This document shows, one piece after another, positions 1-7,182 of a stretch of 38,955 nucleotides of DNA. Position numbers and translations under genes: made by a program. The first letter of the stretch is position 1. Every line of letters starts with the position of its first letter. The notes beneath the pieces were generated by a model. The model made no database searches and was not told the DNA's origin. It saw only the letters and a list, made by a program, of their open reading frames with translations. The stretch is from Colidextribacter sp. OB.20 (lineage in GTDB: Bacteria; Bacillota; Clostridia; Oscillospirales; Oscillospiraceae), in the NCBI RefSeq assembly GCF_009911595.1, contig NZ_QWKG01000038.1:1-38955 (forward strand). Direction: 5' to 3'.

Positions 1-94
1 CTTCCACACTCTTTTTTCTCTGAATTTTTCCTTATTTCCCTCTTGACTTCATACCACTGGACTCCTAATATATAAAGATTGGTGTTAACAGTGA

Positions 95-199
95 TTAACG
101 CAGGAGCATTGCTCCCAGGGAGAACAGGGTATACAGCCAGACCAGCATTCCGGCACTGAGCATCAGAGTAAACTTGACATTTTTGCAGGCAGTACACAT
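95..199 (-). CDS. possible 34-aa membrane peptide with N-terminal CxxC
   Basis: A short reading frame reads on the minus strand from an ATG at 199 to a TAA at 95-97. It has an AAGGAGG ribosome binding site about 10 bases upstream. The peptide begins MCTACKNVKF, so it has a CxxC pair at residues 2-5, followed by a hydrophobic stretch (about residues 11-33) long enough for one membrane helix, and ends in Arg. I do not recognise a family. The good ribosome binding site and the coherent membrane segment are the only support. It lies downstream of grpE on the same strand, separated from it by a palindromic repeat. It could be a chance frame. Confidence 0.4.
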   Translation of the reverse strand: MCTACKNVKFTLMLSAGMLVWLYTLFSLGAMLLR

Positions 200-249
200 A
201 TCGGTCTGACCTCCTTGTACCTGTGGTTGTTTAACTTTCAGGTCTCCCC

Positions 250-384
250 AAAAGGCCCCCTTCCCAAGGGGGCTCCCGGCGAAGCCGGGTGGGGGTTTTC
301 CGAGAAGACAGATGCTTTCCGACCAGGAAAACCCTCTGTCACCGCCTTCGGCGGCGCCGCCTCCCTTTTCAAAGGGAGCCTTTT
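250..384. repeat. composite palindromic repeat, family G copy 1
   Basis: About 135 bp built from nested hairpins: an outer arm of C-rich and G-rich runs (CCCCCTTCCCAAGGGGG), a CCCGGCGAAGCCGGG hairpin, a central spacer, a CGCCTTCGGCGGCG hairpin and a final CTCCCTTTTCAAAGGGAG hairpin. The same architecture recurs at 25142-25275 and, inverted, at 27810-27947, with a half copy at 8527-8579. It encodes nothing recognisable and looks like a non-autonomous MITE-like element. Confidence 0.75.
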
Positions 385-402
385 CGCCGCGGCGGGACGG
401 GG

Positions 403-981
403 CTAATTGGCTACCTGGACCATGGCGAAGCGGATGACCTTCTCTCCCAGCATAAAGCCGGCCTGGAACACCTGGGCCACCACGTTCTCCTCCAGGTTCT
501 CGTCCTCGATGTGCATGACGGCGTTGTGCAGGTTGGGGTCAAAGGGCTTCCCCTGGGCGTCGATCTCGGTAATCCCCAGCTTGGCGAAGATCTCCTTCAG
601 CTGGTTCATAATCATTTCCACGCCCTTTTTATAGGCCTCGTCGGCGGTCTCCTGTTTCAGGGCCCGCTCCAGGTTGTCGTAGACGGGGAGAAAGGCCTGA
701 ACGGTGTCCGCCTTGGCGTCGGCCCACAGCCCCTCCTTCTCCTTGGCGGTGCGCTTGCGGTAGTTGTCGTACTCGGCGGCCAGGCGGAGAAACTGCTCCT
801 TGGGGACCATCGGCTCCACAACCGGCTCTTCCTCCACCGCTGGCTCCTCCGGCTCGGGACCGGGTGTGTCGGCCTGGGACTCGGCTTCCCTGACGGCCTC
901 CGCCGTCTCTGCCTGCTCCTCCAGGACCTGGTCGGGGGTCTCCTGAACGGGGACCTCTTTCTTTTCTTTTTTCTTGCTCAC
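403..981 (-). CDS. grpE: GrpE, nucleotide exchange factor of DnaK
   Basis: GrpE, 192 aa, releases ADP from DnaK in the cytosolic heat-shock chaperone cycle. The N-terminal 60 residues are low-complexity and acidic (Glu/Pro/Ala rich), as usual for GrpE. The family core follows: a coiled-coil region with YDNYRKRTAKE, then PVYDNLERAL, and the C-terminal beta domain with FDPNLHNAVMH and the closing VIRFAMVQVA. The start is a GTG (979-981) preceded by AAGGAGC. It lies directly downstream of hrcA on the same strand, the classic order hrcA-grpE-dnaK. dnaK is not found within the 400 bases to the left, which hold a repeat and a tiny frame. Regulation is probably through the CIRCE site upstream of hrcA. 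Confidence 0.97.
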   Translation of the reverse strand: MSKKKEKKEVPVQETPDQVLEEQAETAEAVREAESQADTPGPEPEEPAVEEEPVVEPMVPKEQFLRLAAEYDNYRKRTAKEKEGLWADAKADTVQAFLPVYDNLERALKQETADEAYKKGVEMIMNQLKEIFAKLGITEIDAQGKPFDPNLHNAVMHIEDENLEENVVAQVFQAGFMLGEKVIRFAMVQVAN

Positions 982-1012
982 AGCATTGATGCTCCTTCAC
1001 AGGTGTATTCTG

Positions 1013-1062
1013 TGTAGGGGCGGACATTGTCCGCCCGCGGGCGCATGCTATGCGCCCCTACA
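1013..1062. repeat. short palindromic repeat, family P (TGTAGGGGCG)
   Basis: A 50-bp element with perfect 10-bp terminal inverted repeats, TGTAGGGGCG at 1013-1022 and CGCCCCTACA at 1053-1062. The interior is also self-complementary. It sits between hrcA and grpE. Related elements with the same TGTAGGG ends occur at 3981, 21925, 24421, 24541 and 35107. Confidence 0.75.
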
Positions 1063-1076
1063 TTGGGCAATCTCGT

Positions 1077-2132
1077 CTATTCCTCGGGCTCCTCCGGGGC
1101 GGGCAGCTCCTTGCCGAACATCCGGGTAAGGCTGTCGGCGAAGTAGGACAGCCGGGCGGTGACCTTGGCGTAGTCCATCCGGGTGGGACCGACCACTCCG
1201 ATCACCCCCCGCATATTGTCCCCGATGTCGTAGCTGGCCATGACCACGCTGGTGTCCTTGAGCGCGTCGTTTACGTTTTCCGGCCCGATGAGGATGTTCA
1301 TATTCTTGCCGGTGTCCAGGGTGGCGGGCAGGCGGGGAGCCTCGCTCTCCTCGCTGAGGTAGGCCATCAGGGGCTTGGCCCTGTCCAGGCTGCGATACTC
1401 CGGGTGCTCCAGCAGGTGGGTGATGCCGGCGGTGCGGAATTTCTGCTCGCTCTGACCGGCCAGCACCTCCATGGCGAACTCCACCACCAGGGCGATGAGC
1501 TCGAAGGCCCCTGGGGCCGTGTGGGTCTCCATTCGGTCCAGGGTCTCGGACATCTCCTCCCGGGGCAGGCCCACAAAGGAGCTGTTCAGCACGGCAGACA
1601 GCATCTGGAGCTGTGGATCGCTGAGCGTTCCGGGGATGTGGATCAGCTTGTTTTTCACCACGCTGCTGTCCGTCATGACCACGGCGATGAAGGCGCTTTC
1701 CTCCACCATCAACAGGTCAAACCGCTTGACGGTGATGCGCTCCTTCGCCGCCGCCATGGTGAACACCGGGTAGTCGCTGAGCTGAGAGAGCACCTTGCCC
1801 GCCCGGTCAATCACCCGGTCCAGCTCCTCCATCTTCAGGTTCAGCGCGTCGTTGATGCGCTGGGTCTCCTGGATGGTGAGCTGCTGCCGGTCCATCAGCT
1901 CGTTGACATAGAGCCGGTAGCCGGCGGCGGAGGGGATGCGTCCGGCGGAGGTGTGGGGCTGCTCCAGATAGCCCTGCTCGGTAAGGTCGGCCATCTCGTT
2001 GCGGATGGTGGCAGTGGACACGTCCAGTCCGGCCAGCTCGGCCACCGCCTTGGAACCCACCGGCTCGGCGGTGGCGATGTAGGTCTCTACAATCGCCCGC
2101 AGGATGCGCTTCTTTCGGTCGGACAGTGCCAC
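1077..2132 (-). CDS. hrcA: HrcA heat-inducible transcription repressor
   Basis: HrcA, about 351 aa, represses class I heat-shock genes by binding CIRCE and is kept active by GroEL. The N-terminus is a winged helix-turn-helix (SDRKKRILRAIVETYI, then SKAVAELAGLDVSTATIRNEMADL, then GYLEQPHTSAGRIPS), followed by the GAF-like core with IGPEN and DYAKVTARLSYFAD near the end. I prefer the GTG at 2130-2132 because AAGGTGGTGA, nearly a perfect Shine-Dalgarno, lies five bases before it; a GTG four codons earlier (2144) is the alternative. A perfect CIRCE lies 30 bp upstream, so the gene is autoregulated. It heads the pair hrcA-grpE. Confidence 0.97.
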   Translation of the reverse strand: MALSDRKKRILRAIVETYIATAEPVGSKAVAELAGLDVSTATIRNEMADLTEQGYLEQPHTSAGRIPSAAGYRLYVNELMDRQQLTIQETQRINDALNLKMEELDRVIDRAGKVLSQLSDYPVFTMAAAKERITVKRFDLLMVEESAFIAVVMTDSSVVKNKLIHIPGTLSDPQLQMLSAVLNSSFVGLPREEMSETLDRMETHTAPGAFELIALVVEFAMEVLAGQSEQKFRTAGITHLLEHPEYRSLDRAKPLMAYLSEESEAPRLPATLDTGKNMNILIGPENVNDALKDTSVVMASYDIGDNMRGVIGVVGPTRMDYAKVTARLSYFADSLTRMFGKELPAPEEPEE

Positions 2133-2161
2133 GGCACTCACCACCTTCTCATTTCATTTCT

Positions 2162-2188
2162 TTAGCACTCATATTCCAGGAGTGCTAA
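2162..2188. promoter_or_regulatory. CIRCE operator (HrcA binding site)
   Basis: TTAGCACTC at 2162-2170 and GAGTGCTAA at 2180-2188 are perfect inverted repeats separated by exactly nine bases. This is the canonical CIRCE element. It lies just downstream of the -10 box of the hrcA promoter on the minus strand, where bound HrcA would block initiation. Confidence 0.97.
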
Positions 2189-2192
2189 AGAT

Positions 2193-2221
2193 AATGTACC
2201 ACTCCCCCCGGAAATTGTCAA
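2193..2221 (-). promoter_or_regulatory. sigma-A promoter of hrcA-grpE
   Basis: On the minus strand TTGACA (2221-2216) is followed by a 17-base spacer and TACATT (2198-2193). CIRCE begins five bases downstream of the -10 box. Confidence 0.8.
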
Positions 2222-2390
2222 TAGCACATTTATGAATTTATTATAAACAAATCATCCCCGGCCATTCCTTGCAGAATAACCTGGGATGTGCTAATTTTTC
2301 TGCGATGATTACACCTCCATACAATATAGTACAATGTAAACGTTGACAGCTCATTTATCATTCGGTTACCATTGGGTTGAGGTGATTGCT

Positions 2391-2537
2391 ATGATAAAAG
2401 GCCCTAAAAAAACAGTTAATGTCTTAATGCCACTGGATTTATATGAAACTCTGAAAGAACTGGCAGAGAAACACTGCCGGTCAATTCCAAGCTATATCCG
2501 AGTTGTTCTGTTTGAGCATGTGCGAAGCAGGAAATAG
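2391..2537 (+). CDS. small ribbon-helix-helix DNA-binding protein
   Basis: A 48-aa protein starting MIKGPKKTVNVLMP. The pattern of a short beta strand (TVNVLMPLDL) followed by two helices (YETLKELAEKHCRS and IPSYIRVVLFEHVRSRK) is that of a ribbon-helix-helix (Arc/MetJ) dimer, usually a repressor or an antitoxin. The ATG at 2391 is chosen because TGAGGTGA sits six bases upstream; an in-frame ATG 16 codons earlier lacks such a site. There is no toxin-like partner next to it. It ends just before a hairpin terminator shared with the convergent MATE gene. The target is unknown. Confidence 0.75.
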   Translation: MIKGPKKTVNVLMPLDLYETLKELAEKHCRSIPSYIRVVLFEHVRSRK

Positions 2538-2541
2538 AAAA

Positions 2542-2580
2542 CTGACCGCCTGCCGAAAGAGACAGGTGGTCAGCTTTTTA
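2542..2580 (+). terminator. intrinsic terminator
   Basis: CTGACCGCCTG pairs with CAGGTGGTCAG (one G-U) around a 10-base loop and is followed by CTTTTTA. On the other strand the hairpin is followed by TTTTC, so it may also end the convergent MATE gene. Confidence 0.85.
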
Positions 2581-2584
2581 ATAT

Positions 2585-3961
2585 CTATGTTCGGGTCAGG
2601 TCCCGAATCCACTTGTCTGTGGAGATACGCCGGACGCCAAAGCCGAACTTCACAATACTCTCCAGGGTGGTAGCCAGATAGACCCACAGGATATCCGCGT
2701 GGAACACCATGCCCACGAGAAAAGCGGCGGGGATGGCTGCCAGCCACTGGGGCAGGGTGTCGATGAGGGTGGCGGCCTTCACGTCGCCGCCTCCCCGAAG
2801 CACCCCCACAATGACCACCCCGTTGAAGTCCCGGAGGGGGCGGACCAGGGCCAGCACCGTCATCATCATCACGGCGATGGAGCCCGCCCGGGCGGACATG
2901 TCAAAGAGGGGGAACACCCAGGCCGGGGCGATGAAGTGGGCAAAGACCAGCAACAGCCCCGCCACGCCCAGTCCGCAGAGGATAGCCAGGGTTGCCAGCG
3001 CCATGCCGGCGGACCGCACATTCCCGGTCCGCCCCGCCCCCACCTCCCGGCCGATAATGACGGCGGCGGTGGTGGACAGGCCGAAGGAGATCACCATGCA
3101 GATCTTGTCCGCGTTGCCCGCCACGGTGTAGGCGGCCAGAATCTCGGTGCTGCCCGCCATGTGGCCCATGATGGTGGGGAATACGGAGGTCCCCAGGCCC
3201 CAGGTGGTCTCGTTGAACACCACCAGCCCGCCGTATTTCAAAAAGCGGCGAACCATGTCCCCGCCGGGCCGGAGGAGCAGGCCGGGCCGGACCTGGAAGA
3301 ACCGGCTCACTCCCATGTGGGTCATGACGATGACGATCTCCAGCAGCCGGGCGATGAGGGTAGCCAGAGCCGCCCCCTGCACCCCCAGGGCGGGAGCGCC
3401 CAGCTTTCCGAAGATGAACACCCAGTTCAGGAAGGTGTTCACCGCCATGGAGGCCACCAGGATGTACATCCCCAGCTGGGGCCGCTCCATGCTCCGGTAG
3501 GCCGCCACATACATCATGGTAAAGGCGTTGAGCACATAGGACAGTCCGGCGATGGAGCCGTATTGGGCGGCCAGCTCAATGACCTCCGGGTCATTGCCGA
3601 ACAGGCTGAGAAATTCCACCGGGCACACCAGCAGAATCCCGGCAGACAGGGCGGACACCAACAGCACCACCCACATAGCCACCCCCATCACCCGGTTGAT
3701 GGACTCCATGTCCTGCCTGCCCCAGTACTGACTGATCAGGACGGAGGAGCCGCTCTGAACGCCGAAGATGAACATCTGCACCACATACAGCGGGATATTG
3801 GCCAGAGTCACCGCCGCCATGGGGGACTCCCCCAGCATGCCCACCATAAAGGTGTCTGCCATGCCCAGAGTGCTGGTAATCAGGTTTTGCAGCACAATGG
3901 GGGCGGCCAGCAGGGCCACCTGTTTATAGAAGCCGGGCTTCTGCTTCATGAACGCGAACAT
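2585..3961 (-). CDS. MATE family multidrug/cation efflux transporter
   Basis: A 458-aa polytopic membrane protein with about 12 hydrophobic segments in two homologous halves, starting APIVLQNLITSTLGMADTFMVGMLGES. This opening (an early Q-N pair, then D-T-hydrophobic-MVG-LG) and the total length are typical of MATE exporters of the NorM/DinF type, which use Na+ or H+ gradients to expel organic cations and drugs. The ATG at 3961 follows AAAGGAG with a nine-base gap; a second ATG four codons in is possible. Substrate cannot be told from sequence. It stands alone, convergent with the small DNA-binding protein. Confidence 0.93.
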   Translation of the reverse strand: MFAFMKQKPGFYKQVALLAAPIVLQNLITSTLGMADTFMVGMLGESPMAAVTLANIPLYVVQMFIFGVQSGSSVLISQYWGRQDMESINRVMGVAMWVVLLVSALSAGILLVCPVEFLSLFGNDPEVIELAAQYGSIAGLSYVLNAFTMMYVAAYRSMERPQLGMYILVASMAVNTFLNWVFIFGKLGAPALGVQGAALATLIARLLEIVIVMTHMGVSRFFQVRPGLLLRPGGDMVRRFLKYGGLVVFNETTWGLGTSVFPTIMGHMAGSTEILAAYTVAGNADKICMVISFGLSTTAAVIIGREVGAGRTGNVRSAGMALATLAILCGLGVAGLLLVFAHFIAPAWVFPLFDMSARAGSIAVMMMTVLALVRPLRDFNGVVIVGVLRGGGDVKAATLIDTLPQWLAAIPAAFLVGMVFHADILWVYLATTLESIVKFGFGVRRISTDKWIRDLTRT

Positions 3962-3980
3962 GAAATGATGCTCCTTTATC

Positions 3981-4032
3981 TGTAGGGGGCGGCGACCCGG
4001 CGCCCCGTGAATATTGTGACGGCGTACCCTAC
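3981..4032. repeat. short palindromic repeat, family P
   Basis: Begins TGTAGGGGGCGGCGACCCGG and ends with GGCGTACCCTAC, a diverged family P element. Its right end overlaps the desulfurase gene: the TAG of the inverted GTAGGG end is that gene's stop codon (4029-4031). Confidence 0.65.
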
Positions 4033-5180
4033 GACATCGCCGTAAACAGCACCTCCCGGGCCTCCCTCAGGCCCTGAACCAGGGCGTCCGCGTCCTCCCT
4101 GGTGGTGTCGTAGGAGAAGCTGAGGCGCAGGACGCCGTCCAGCACAGGCTTGGGCAGTTTCAAGGCGGCGAATACGTGGCTGGGCCTTCCCCGGTGGCAG
4201 GCGGAGCCGGAGGACAGGCAGATTCCCCGGTCGCTGAGGAAGCGGACCACCACCTCACTCTTGTAGCCTGGCAGGGAGACGGGCAGGATGTGGGGCGCGC
4301 CGCCGCCGGTGAGGACAATGGCCTCCGGGACGGCCTGGGTCAGCTGTTCAATGGTATAGGCCTTCAAATCGGACATGTGGGCGATGTCCTCCCCCATGGA
4401 GGCCGCCCCCAGCCGGGCGGCGGCGGCAAGAGCGGCGATCTGGCCGGTGGCCTCGGTGCCCGAGCGCAGTCCGCCCTCCTGCCCCCCACCCCGGATGAGG
4501 GGGGCAAACCGCCTGGAGTCCGCCAGCTCCTTCCGGACGTACAGCGCCCCTACCCCCTTGGGGGCGTGAATCTTGTGGCCGCTGACAGACAGCAGGTCAA
4601 CCCCCAGCTCCTTGGGGGTAAAGGGGACCTTTAAAAAACCCTGGACCGCGTCGCAGTGGAGCAGGGCGGGGCAGCCCAGCTCCCTGATGGCCCGGGCGGC
4701 CTCCTTCACAGGGAGAAGTGTGCCCAGCTCGTTGTTCACCAGCATCATGGACACCAGCACGGTGTCCGGCCGGAGGGCGGCCTCCACCTGGGCGGGGTCG
4801 ATGTCCCCGCGGCGGTCGGGCTGGAGGTACGTCACCTCGTATCCCTGTCGCTCCAGGTCCTTGACCGGCTCCAGCACGGCGGCGTGCTCGATGGCGGTGG
4901 TGACAATGTGCTTCCCCCTCCGGCGGTTCCACTCCACCGCCCCCTGGATGGCCCAGTTGTCGCTCTCGGAGCCGCAGGAGGTGAAGAAAACCTCCCCAGG
5001 CTCGCAGCCCAGTGCCCCGGCCACATCGGCCCGCCAGGACTTTACCCGGTCCGCCGCCTGCTGCCCAAGGGCGTACTGGGAGGAGGGGTTGCCCCACCCT
5101 TGGGTCATGGCCTCCAGCGCCGCCTGGACGGCCTCAGGCCGCACCGGCGTGGTGGCGGCGTTATCAAAGTAGTGAAGCAA
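4029..5180 (-). CDS. cysteine desulfurase, NifS/IscS type
   Basis: A 383-aa class V PLP aminotransferase that takes sulfur from cysteine as an enzyme-bound persulfide for Fe-S clusters, tRNA thiolation or thiamine. It opens with FDNAATTPVRPEA, has His99 (EHAAV) that stacks on PLP, Asp177 (HCDAVQ), Lys203 in SGHKIHAPKG for the Schiff base, and the catalytic Cys328 in SSGSACHRG on the mobile loop. The SSGSACxxG loop and length suggest the IscS/NifS group rather than SufS. The start is a TTG at 5180 after GGGAGG. No scaffold (iscU) or regulator gene adjoins. Immediately upstream, divergent, is thiamine pyrophosphokinase. Its stop codon comes from the repeat at 3981-4032. Confidence 0.94.
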   Translation of the reverse strand: MLHYFDNAATTPVRPEAVQAALEAMTQGWGNPSSQYALGQQAADRVKSWRADVAGALGCEPGEVFFTSCGSESDNWAIQGAVEWNRRRGKHIVTTAIEHAAVLEPVKDLERQGYEVTYLQPDRRGDIDPAQVEAALRPDTVLVSMMLVNNELGTLLPVKEAARAIRELGCPALLHCDAVQGFLKVPFTPKELGVDLLSVSGHKIHAPKGVGALYVRKELADSRRFAPLIRGGGQEGGLRSGTEATGQIAALAAAARLGAASMGEDIAHMSDLKAYTIEQLTQAVPEAIVLTGGGAPHILPVSLPGYKSEVVVRFLSDRGICLSSGSACHRGRPSHVFAALKLPKPVLDGVLRLSFSYDTTREDADALVQGLREAREVLFTAMS

Positions 5181-5292
5181 GCTGTCCGCCTCCCGAAAAC
5201 AAAATCAGCACCGGCTATTTTATGCTGTTCTTTTGGGAAAGTCAATACCTGTTTCCCTGCAGAGGCGGACAATGCCCACCCCTACATTATCC

Positions 5293-5321
5293 TTGCAAAC
5301 GGGGCGCAGTTTGTATATAAT
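5293..5321 (+). promoter_or_regulatory. sigma-A promoter of thiN
   Basis: TTGCAA (5293-5298), 17-base spacer, TATAAT (5316-5321). It lies 38 bp before the chosen GTG start of the thiamine pyrophosphokinase. Confidence 0.75.
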
Positions 5322-5358
5322 GGAAGCCAGAAAAGAAACCGGCGGAGGAGTGTTTGTC

Positions 5359-6030
5359 GTGAATCCTGATTCCAATATCTGTTACATCGTGGGAGCCATG
5401 TCCCTGACCCCCGACCTGCGCCCCTACCCCACCCGGGGGGACTATGTCATCGCCGCCGACCGGGGGTTTGACTCCCTGATGGCTTACGGCGTCACCCCCG
5501 ACCTGGCGGTGGGGGACTTCGACTCCCTGGGGCACCGGCCCAACCACCCCAACGTCATCCAGCTGCCTGTGGAGAAGGACGACACCGACATGGTGTACGC
5601 CATCCGCAAGGGGCTGGACCTGGGCTACCGCCGGTTCGTCCTGCTGGGGGGCGTGGGCGGCCGCCTGGAGCACACCCTGGGCAATCTCCAGCTGCTGGAC
5701 TGGCTGGCCCGCCAGGGAGGACAGGGCTTTCTGGCCGGAGAAAAGACAGTGGCAACCTGCGTCCGGGGCGGAAAGACCGTTACCTTCCCACCCACTATGG
5801 AGGGCTATCTGTCCGTATTCTGCAACAGCGGCGCGGCGGAGGGGGTCACCCTCACAGGCCTGAAGTACCCCCTGGACGGCTACACCCTCACCGGCGACTT
5901 CCCCCTGGGGGTGAGCAACCAGTTCCTGGGGACGGAGGCCGGCGTCTCCTGCAAAACGGGCAGTCTGCTGCTCATCTGGAAGGACGCCGGGGACTTTTAC
6001 GCCAAGCTGCCCAGGCTGTGGGCACAATAG
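5359..6030 (+). CDS. thiN: thiamine pyrophosphokinase
   Basis: About 223 aa. The enzyme transfers pyrophosphate from ATP to thiamine, giving the cofactor TDP. Family landmarks in order: AADRGFDSLMAYGVTPDLAVGDFDSL (acidic residues that bind Mg and nucleotide), EKDDTDMVYAI, GGVGGRLEHTLGNLQLL, and the thiamine-binding C-terminal part with GLKYPLDGYTL and GVSNQF. The GTG at 5359 is chosen because GGAGGAG lies eight bases upstream, a TTGCAA-N17-TATAAT promoter is at a suitable distance, and the length fits the family; an open frame extends further upstream without a site. It is the first of a rightward gene run that includes smpB. Confidence 0.94.
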   Translation: MNPDSNICYIVGAMSLTPDLRPYPTRGDYVIAADRGFDSLMAYGVTPDLAVGDFDSLGHRPNHPNVIQLPVEKDDTDMVYAIRKGLDLGYRRFVLLGGVGGRLEHTLGNLQLLDWLARQGGQGFLAGEKTVATCVRGGKTVTFPPTMEGYLSVFCNSGAAEGVTLTGLKYPLDGYTLTGDFPLGVSNQFLGTEAGVSCKTGSLLLIWKDAGDFYAKLPRLWAQ

Positions 6031-6042
6031 GCGGTTTTCCCC

Positions 6043-6071
6043 TTGCCTTTTTGGGCAGGATATGGTATAGT
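6043..6071 (+). promoter_or_regulatory. sigma-A promoter of smpB
   Basis: TTGCCT (6043-6048), 17-base spacer, TATAGT (6066-6071), 32 bp before the smpB start. Confidence 0.65.
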
Positions 6072-6103
6072 AGTCTGACCCTGGAGGAAAGGAGGGGGCC
6101 GCT

Positions 6104-6565
6104 GTGGCAGAGCCGGTCAAGATCGTGGCCAAGAACAACAAGGCCTATCACGACTATTTTATTGAGGAGAAGTATGAGACCGGCATTGAGCTGGCGGGCA
6201 CCGAGGTAAAATCCATCCGCCTGGGCAACGTGAATTTGAAGGACTCCTTCTGCCTGGTCAAGGACGGGGAAATCTCCGTGCTGGGGATGCACATCAGCCC
6301 CTATGAGAAGGGGAATATCTTCAACAAGGACCCCCGCCGCACCCGCCGGCTGCTGATGCACAAGCGGGAGATCCTGCGGCTGTTCGCCAAGATCAAGCAG
6401 GACGGCTACTCTCTGATCCCCCTGTCGGTGTACTTCAAGGGCCCCCGGGTCAAGCTGGAGATCGGCCTGGCCAAGGGCAAGAAGCTCTACGACAAGCGGG
6501 AGTCCGCCGCCCGCCGGGACGCCAAGCGGGAGATGGACCGTGCCATGAAGTCCCGGGGCCGGTAA
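6104..6565 (+). CDS. smpB: SmpB, tmRNA-binding protein
   Basis: SmpB, 153 aa, carries tmRNA into stalled ribosomes and is required for trans-translation. It has the oligonucleotide-binding fold with [44 protein letters not shown] and [12 protein letters not shown], and the basic C-terminal tail ([22 protein letters not shown]) that acts in the mRNA channel. The start is a GTG preceded by AAAGGAGGG. Its RNA partner ssrA lies 2.2 kb downstream on the same strand. The last 25 bases of the gene reappear at 7154-7178 with 22 of 25 identical, which I read as a trace of a tandem duplication. Confidence 0.97.
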   Translation: MAEPVKIVAKNNKAYHDYFIEEKYETGIELAGTEVKSIRLGNVNLKDSFCLVKDGEISVLGMHISPYEKGNIFNKDPRRTRRLLMHKREILRLFAKIKQDGYSLIPLSVYFKGPRVKLEIGLAKGKKLYDKRESAARRDAKREMDRAMKSRGR

Positions 6566-6580
6566 GCGGAGGGCGCCGCC

Positions 6581-7018
6581 GTGGAGGATACCCTGTCCTG
6601 CTTCACTGTGGGCACCAAGCCGATGATCCGGTATGTAGGCTTCGCCTGTCTCGCGGCGGCCGCCCTGTGCGTGGGGCTCTACTTCTGGGCGGCACGGATG
6701 TTTCCGGGAGAGAAGTGGCTGGAGCTGCTTCTGGCTGTCCTGATGACCGTTCTGGCGGTGGAGGGCATTTCGGTGCTGGTCCTGTTCCAGCGCAGCCAGC
6801 TGAAGGTGTCGGGTGAGCATATCTTTTTCGTCTCCAACGGCCGAACGGGCAGCTTTCGGGTCCGGGACGTGGCCTTCGTGATGTGTTCCCCCAAGCAGGA
6901 GCGCACGCTGTACGGCCAAAACGGGCAGGTGCTGGTCCGGCTCACCCGGAATATGAATAACCTCCCCCTGCTGGACCAGTATTTTAGAGCGTATCATGTT
7001 CCAATCAGGAATCTATAA
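6581..7018 (+). CDS. membrane protein with one C-terminal beta-rich (PH-like) module
   Basis: A 145-aa protein of unknown function. Two hydrophobic helices (about residues 16-38 and 47-68) precede a soluble module of about 70 residues. That module has the pattern: short strand with F-V-S, RTGSFRVRDVAFV, a basic turn, TLYGQNGQVLVRLTRNM, then a helix LLDQYFRAYHVPI. Two copies of a similar module occur in the 261-aa protein at 7183, whose C-terminal half has the same two-helix-plus-module layout. The alternation of short strands ending in one helix is reminiscent of bacterial PH-like domains; this is an inference. GTG start after GCGGAGGG, 15 bp behind smpB. Confidence 0.8.
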   Translation: MEDTLSCFTVGTKPMIRYVGFACLAAAALCVGLYFWAARMFPGEKWLELLLAVLMTVLAVEGISVLVLFQRSQLKVSGEHIFFVSNGRTGSFRVRDVAFVMCSPKQERTLYGQNGQVLVRLTRNMNNLPLLDQYFRAYHVPIRNL

Positions 7019-7040
7019 TAGTAAAGGGAGAACAACTGTC

Positions 7041-7178
7041 ATGGCAAATCCCACTGCCGCCGTCGAGATGGAGAGCGGCTCCATCGTCAAGGCGGAGCGC
7101 TGCCCCGAGATTGCCCCCTGGTCCATGACCGTGGGGTGCTGTCCATGGACCAGGCCATGAGCTCCCGGAGCCGGTAAG
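7041..7178 (+). pseudogene. remnant of a cyclophilin gene fused to an smpB-like tail
   Basis: Begins with ATG after AAAGGGAG. The first 26 codons closely match the start of the intact cyclophilin at 7992 (EMESGSIVKAERCPEIAP against EMENGSIIKAELYPEIAP). The sequence then jumps, with loss of about 175 bp, to bases matching the middle of that gene (8252 onward, GACCGTGGGG.ACTGTCCATGG region) in another frame, and stops at 7158-7160 after 39 codons. The last 25 bases (7154-7178) match the 3' end of smpB at 22 of 25 positions, including its TAAG. This mosaic is best read as the scar of a tandem duplication followed by an internal deletion. A functional 39-aa peptide is possible but unlikely. Confidence 0.75.
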
Positions 7179-7182
7179 GGAT

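Noticed and set aside
1050-2165. 371-codon plus-strand open frame opposite hrcA
   Set aside because: High-GC shadow: His/Gly/Leu-rich composition, no family features, and hrcA on the other strand is certain.
2699-3985. 428-codon plus-strand open frame opposite the MATE gene
   Set aside because: Shadow of a GC-rich gene; low-complexity His/Gly-rich product, no ribosome site.
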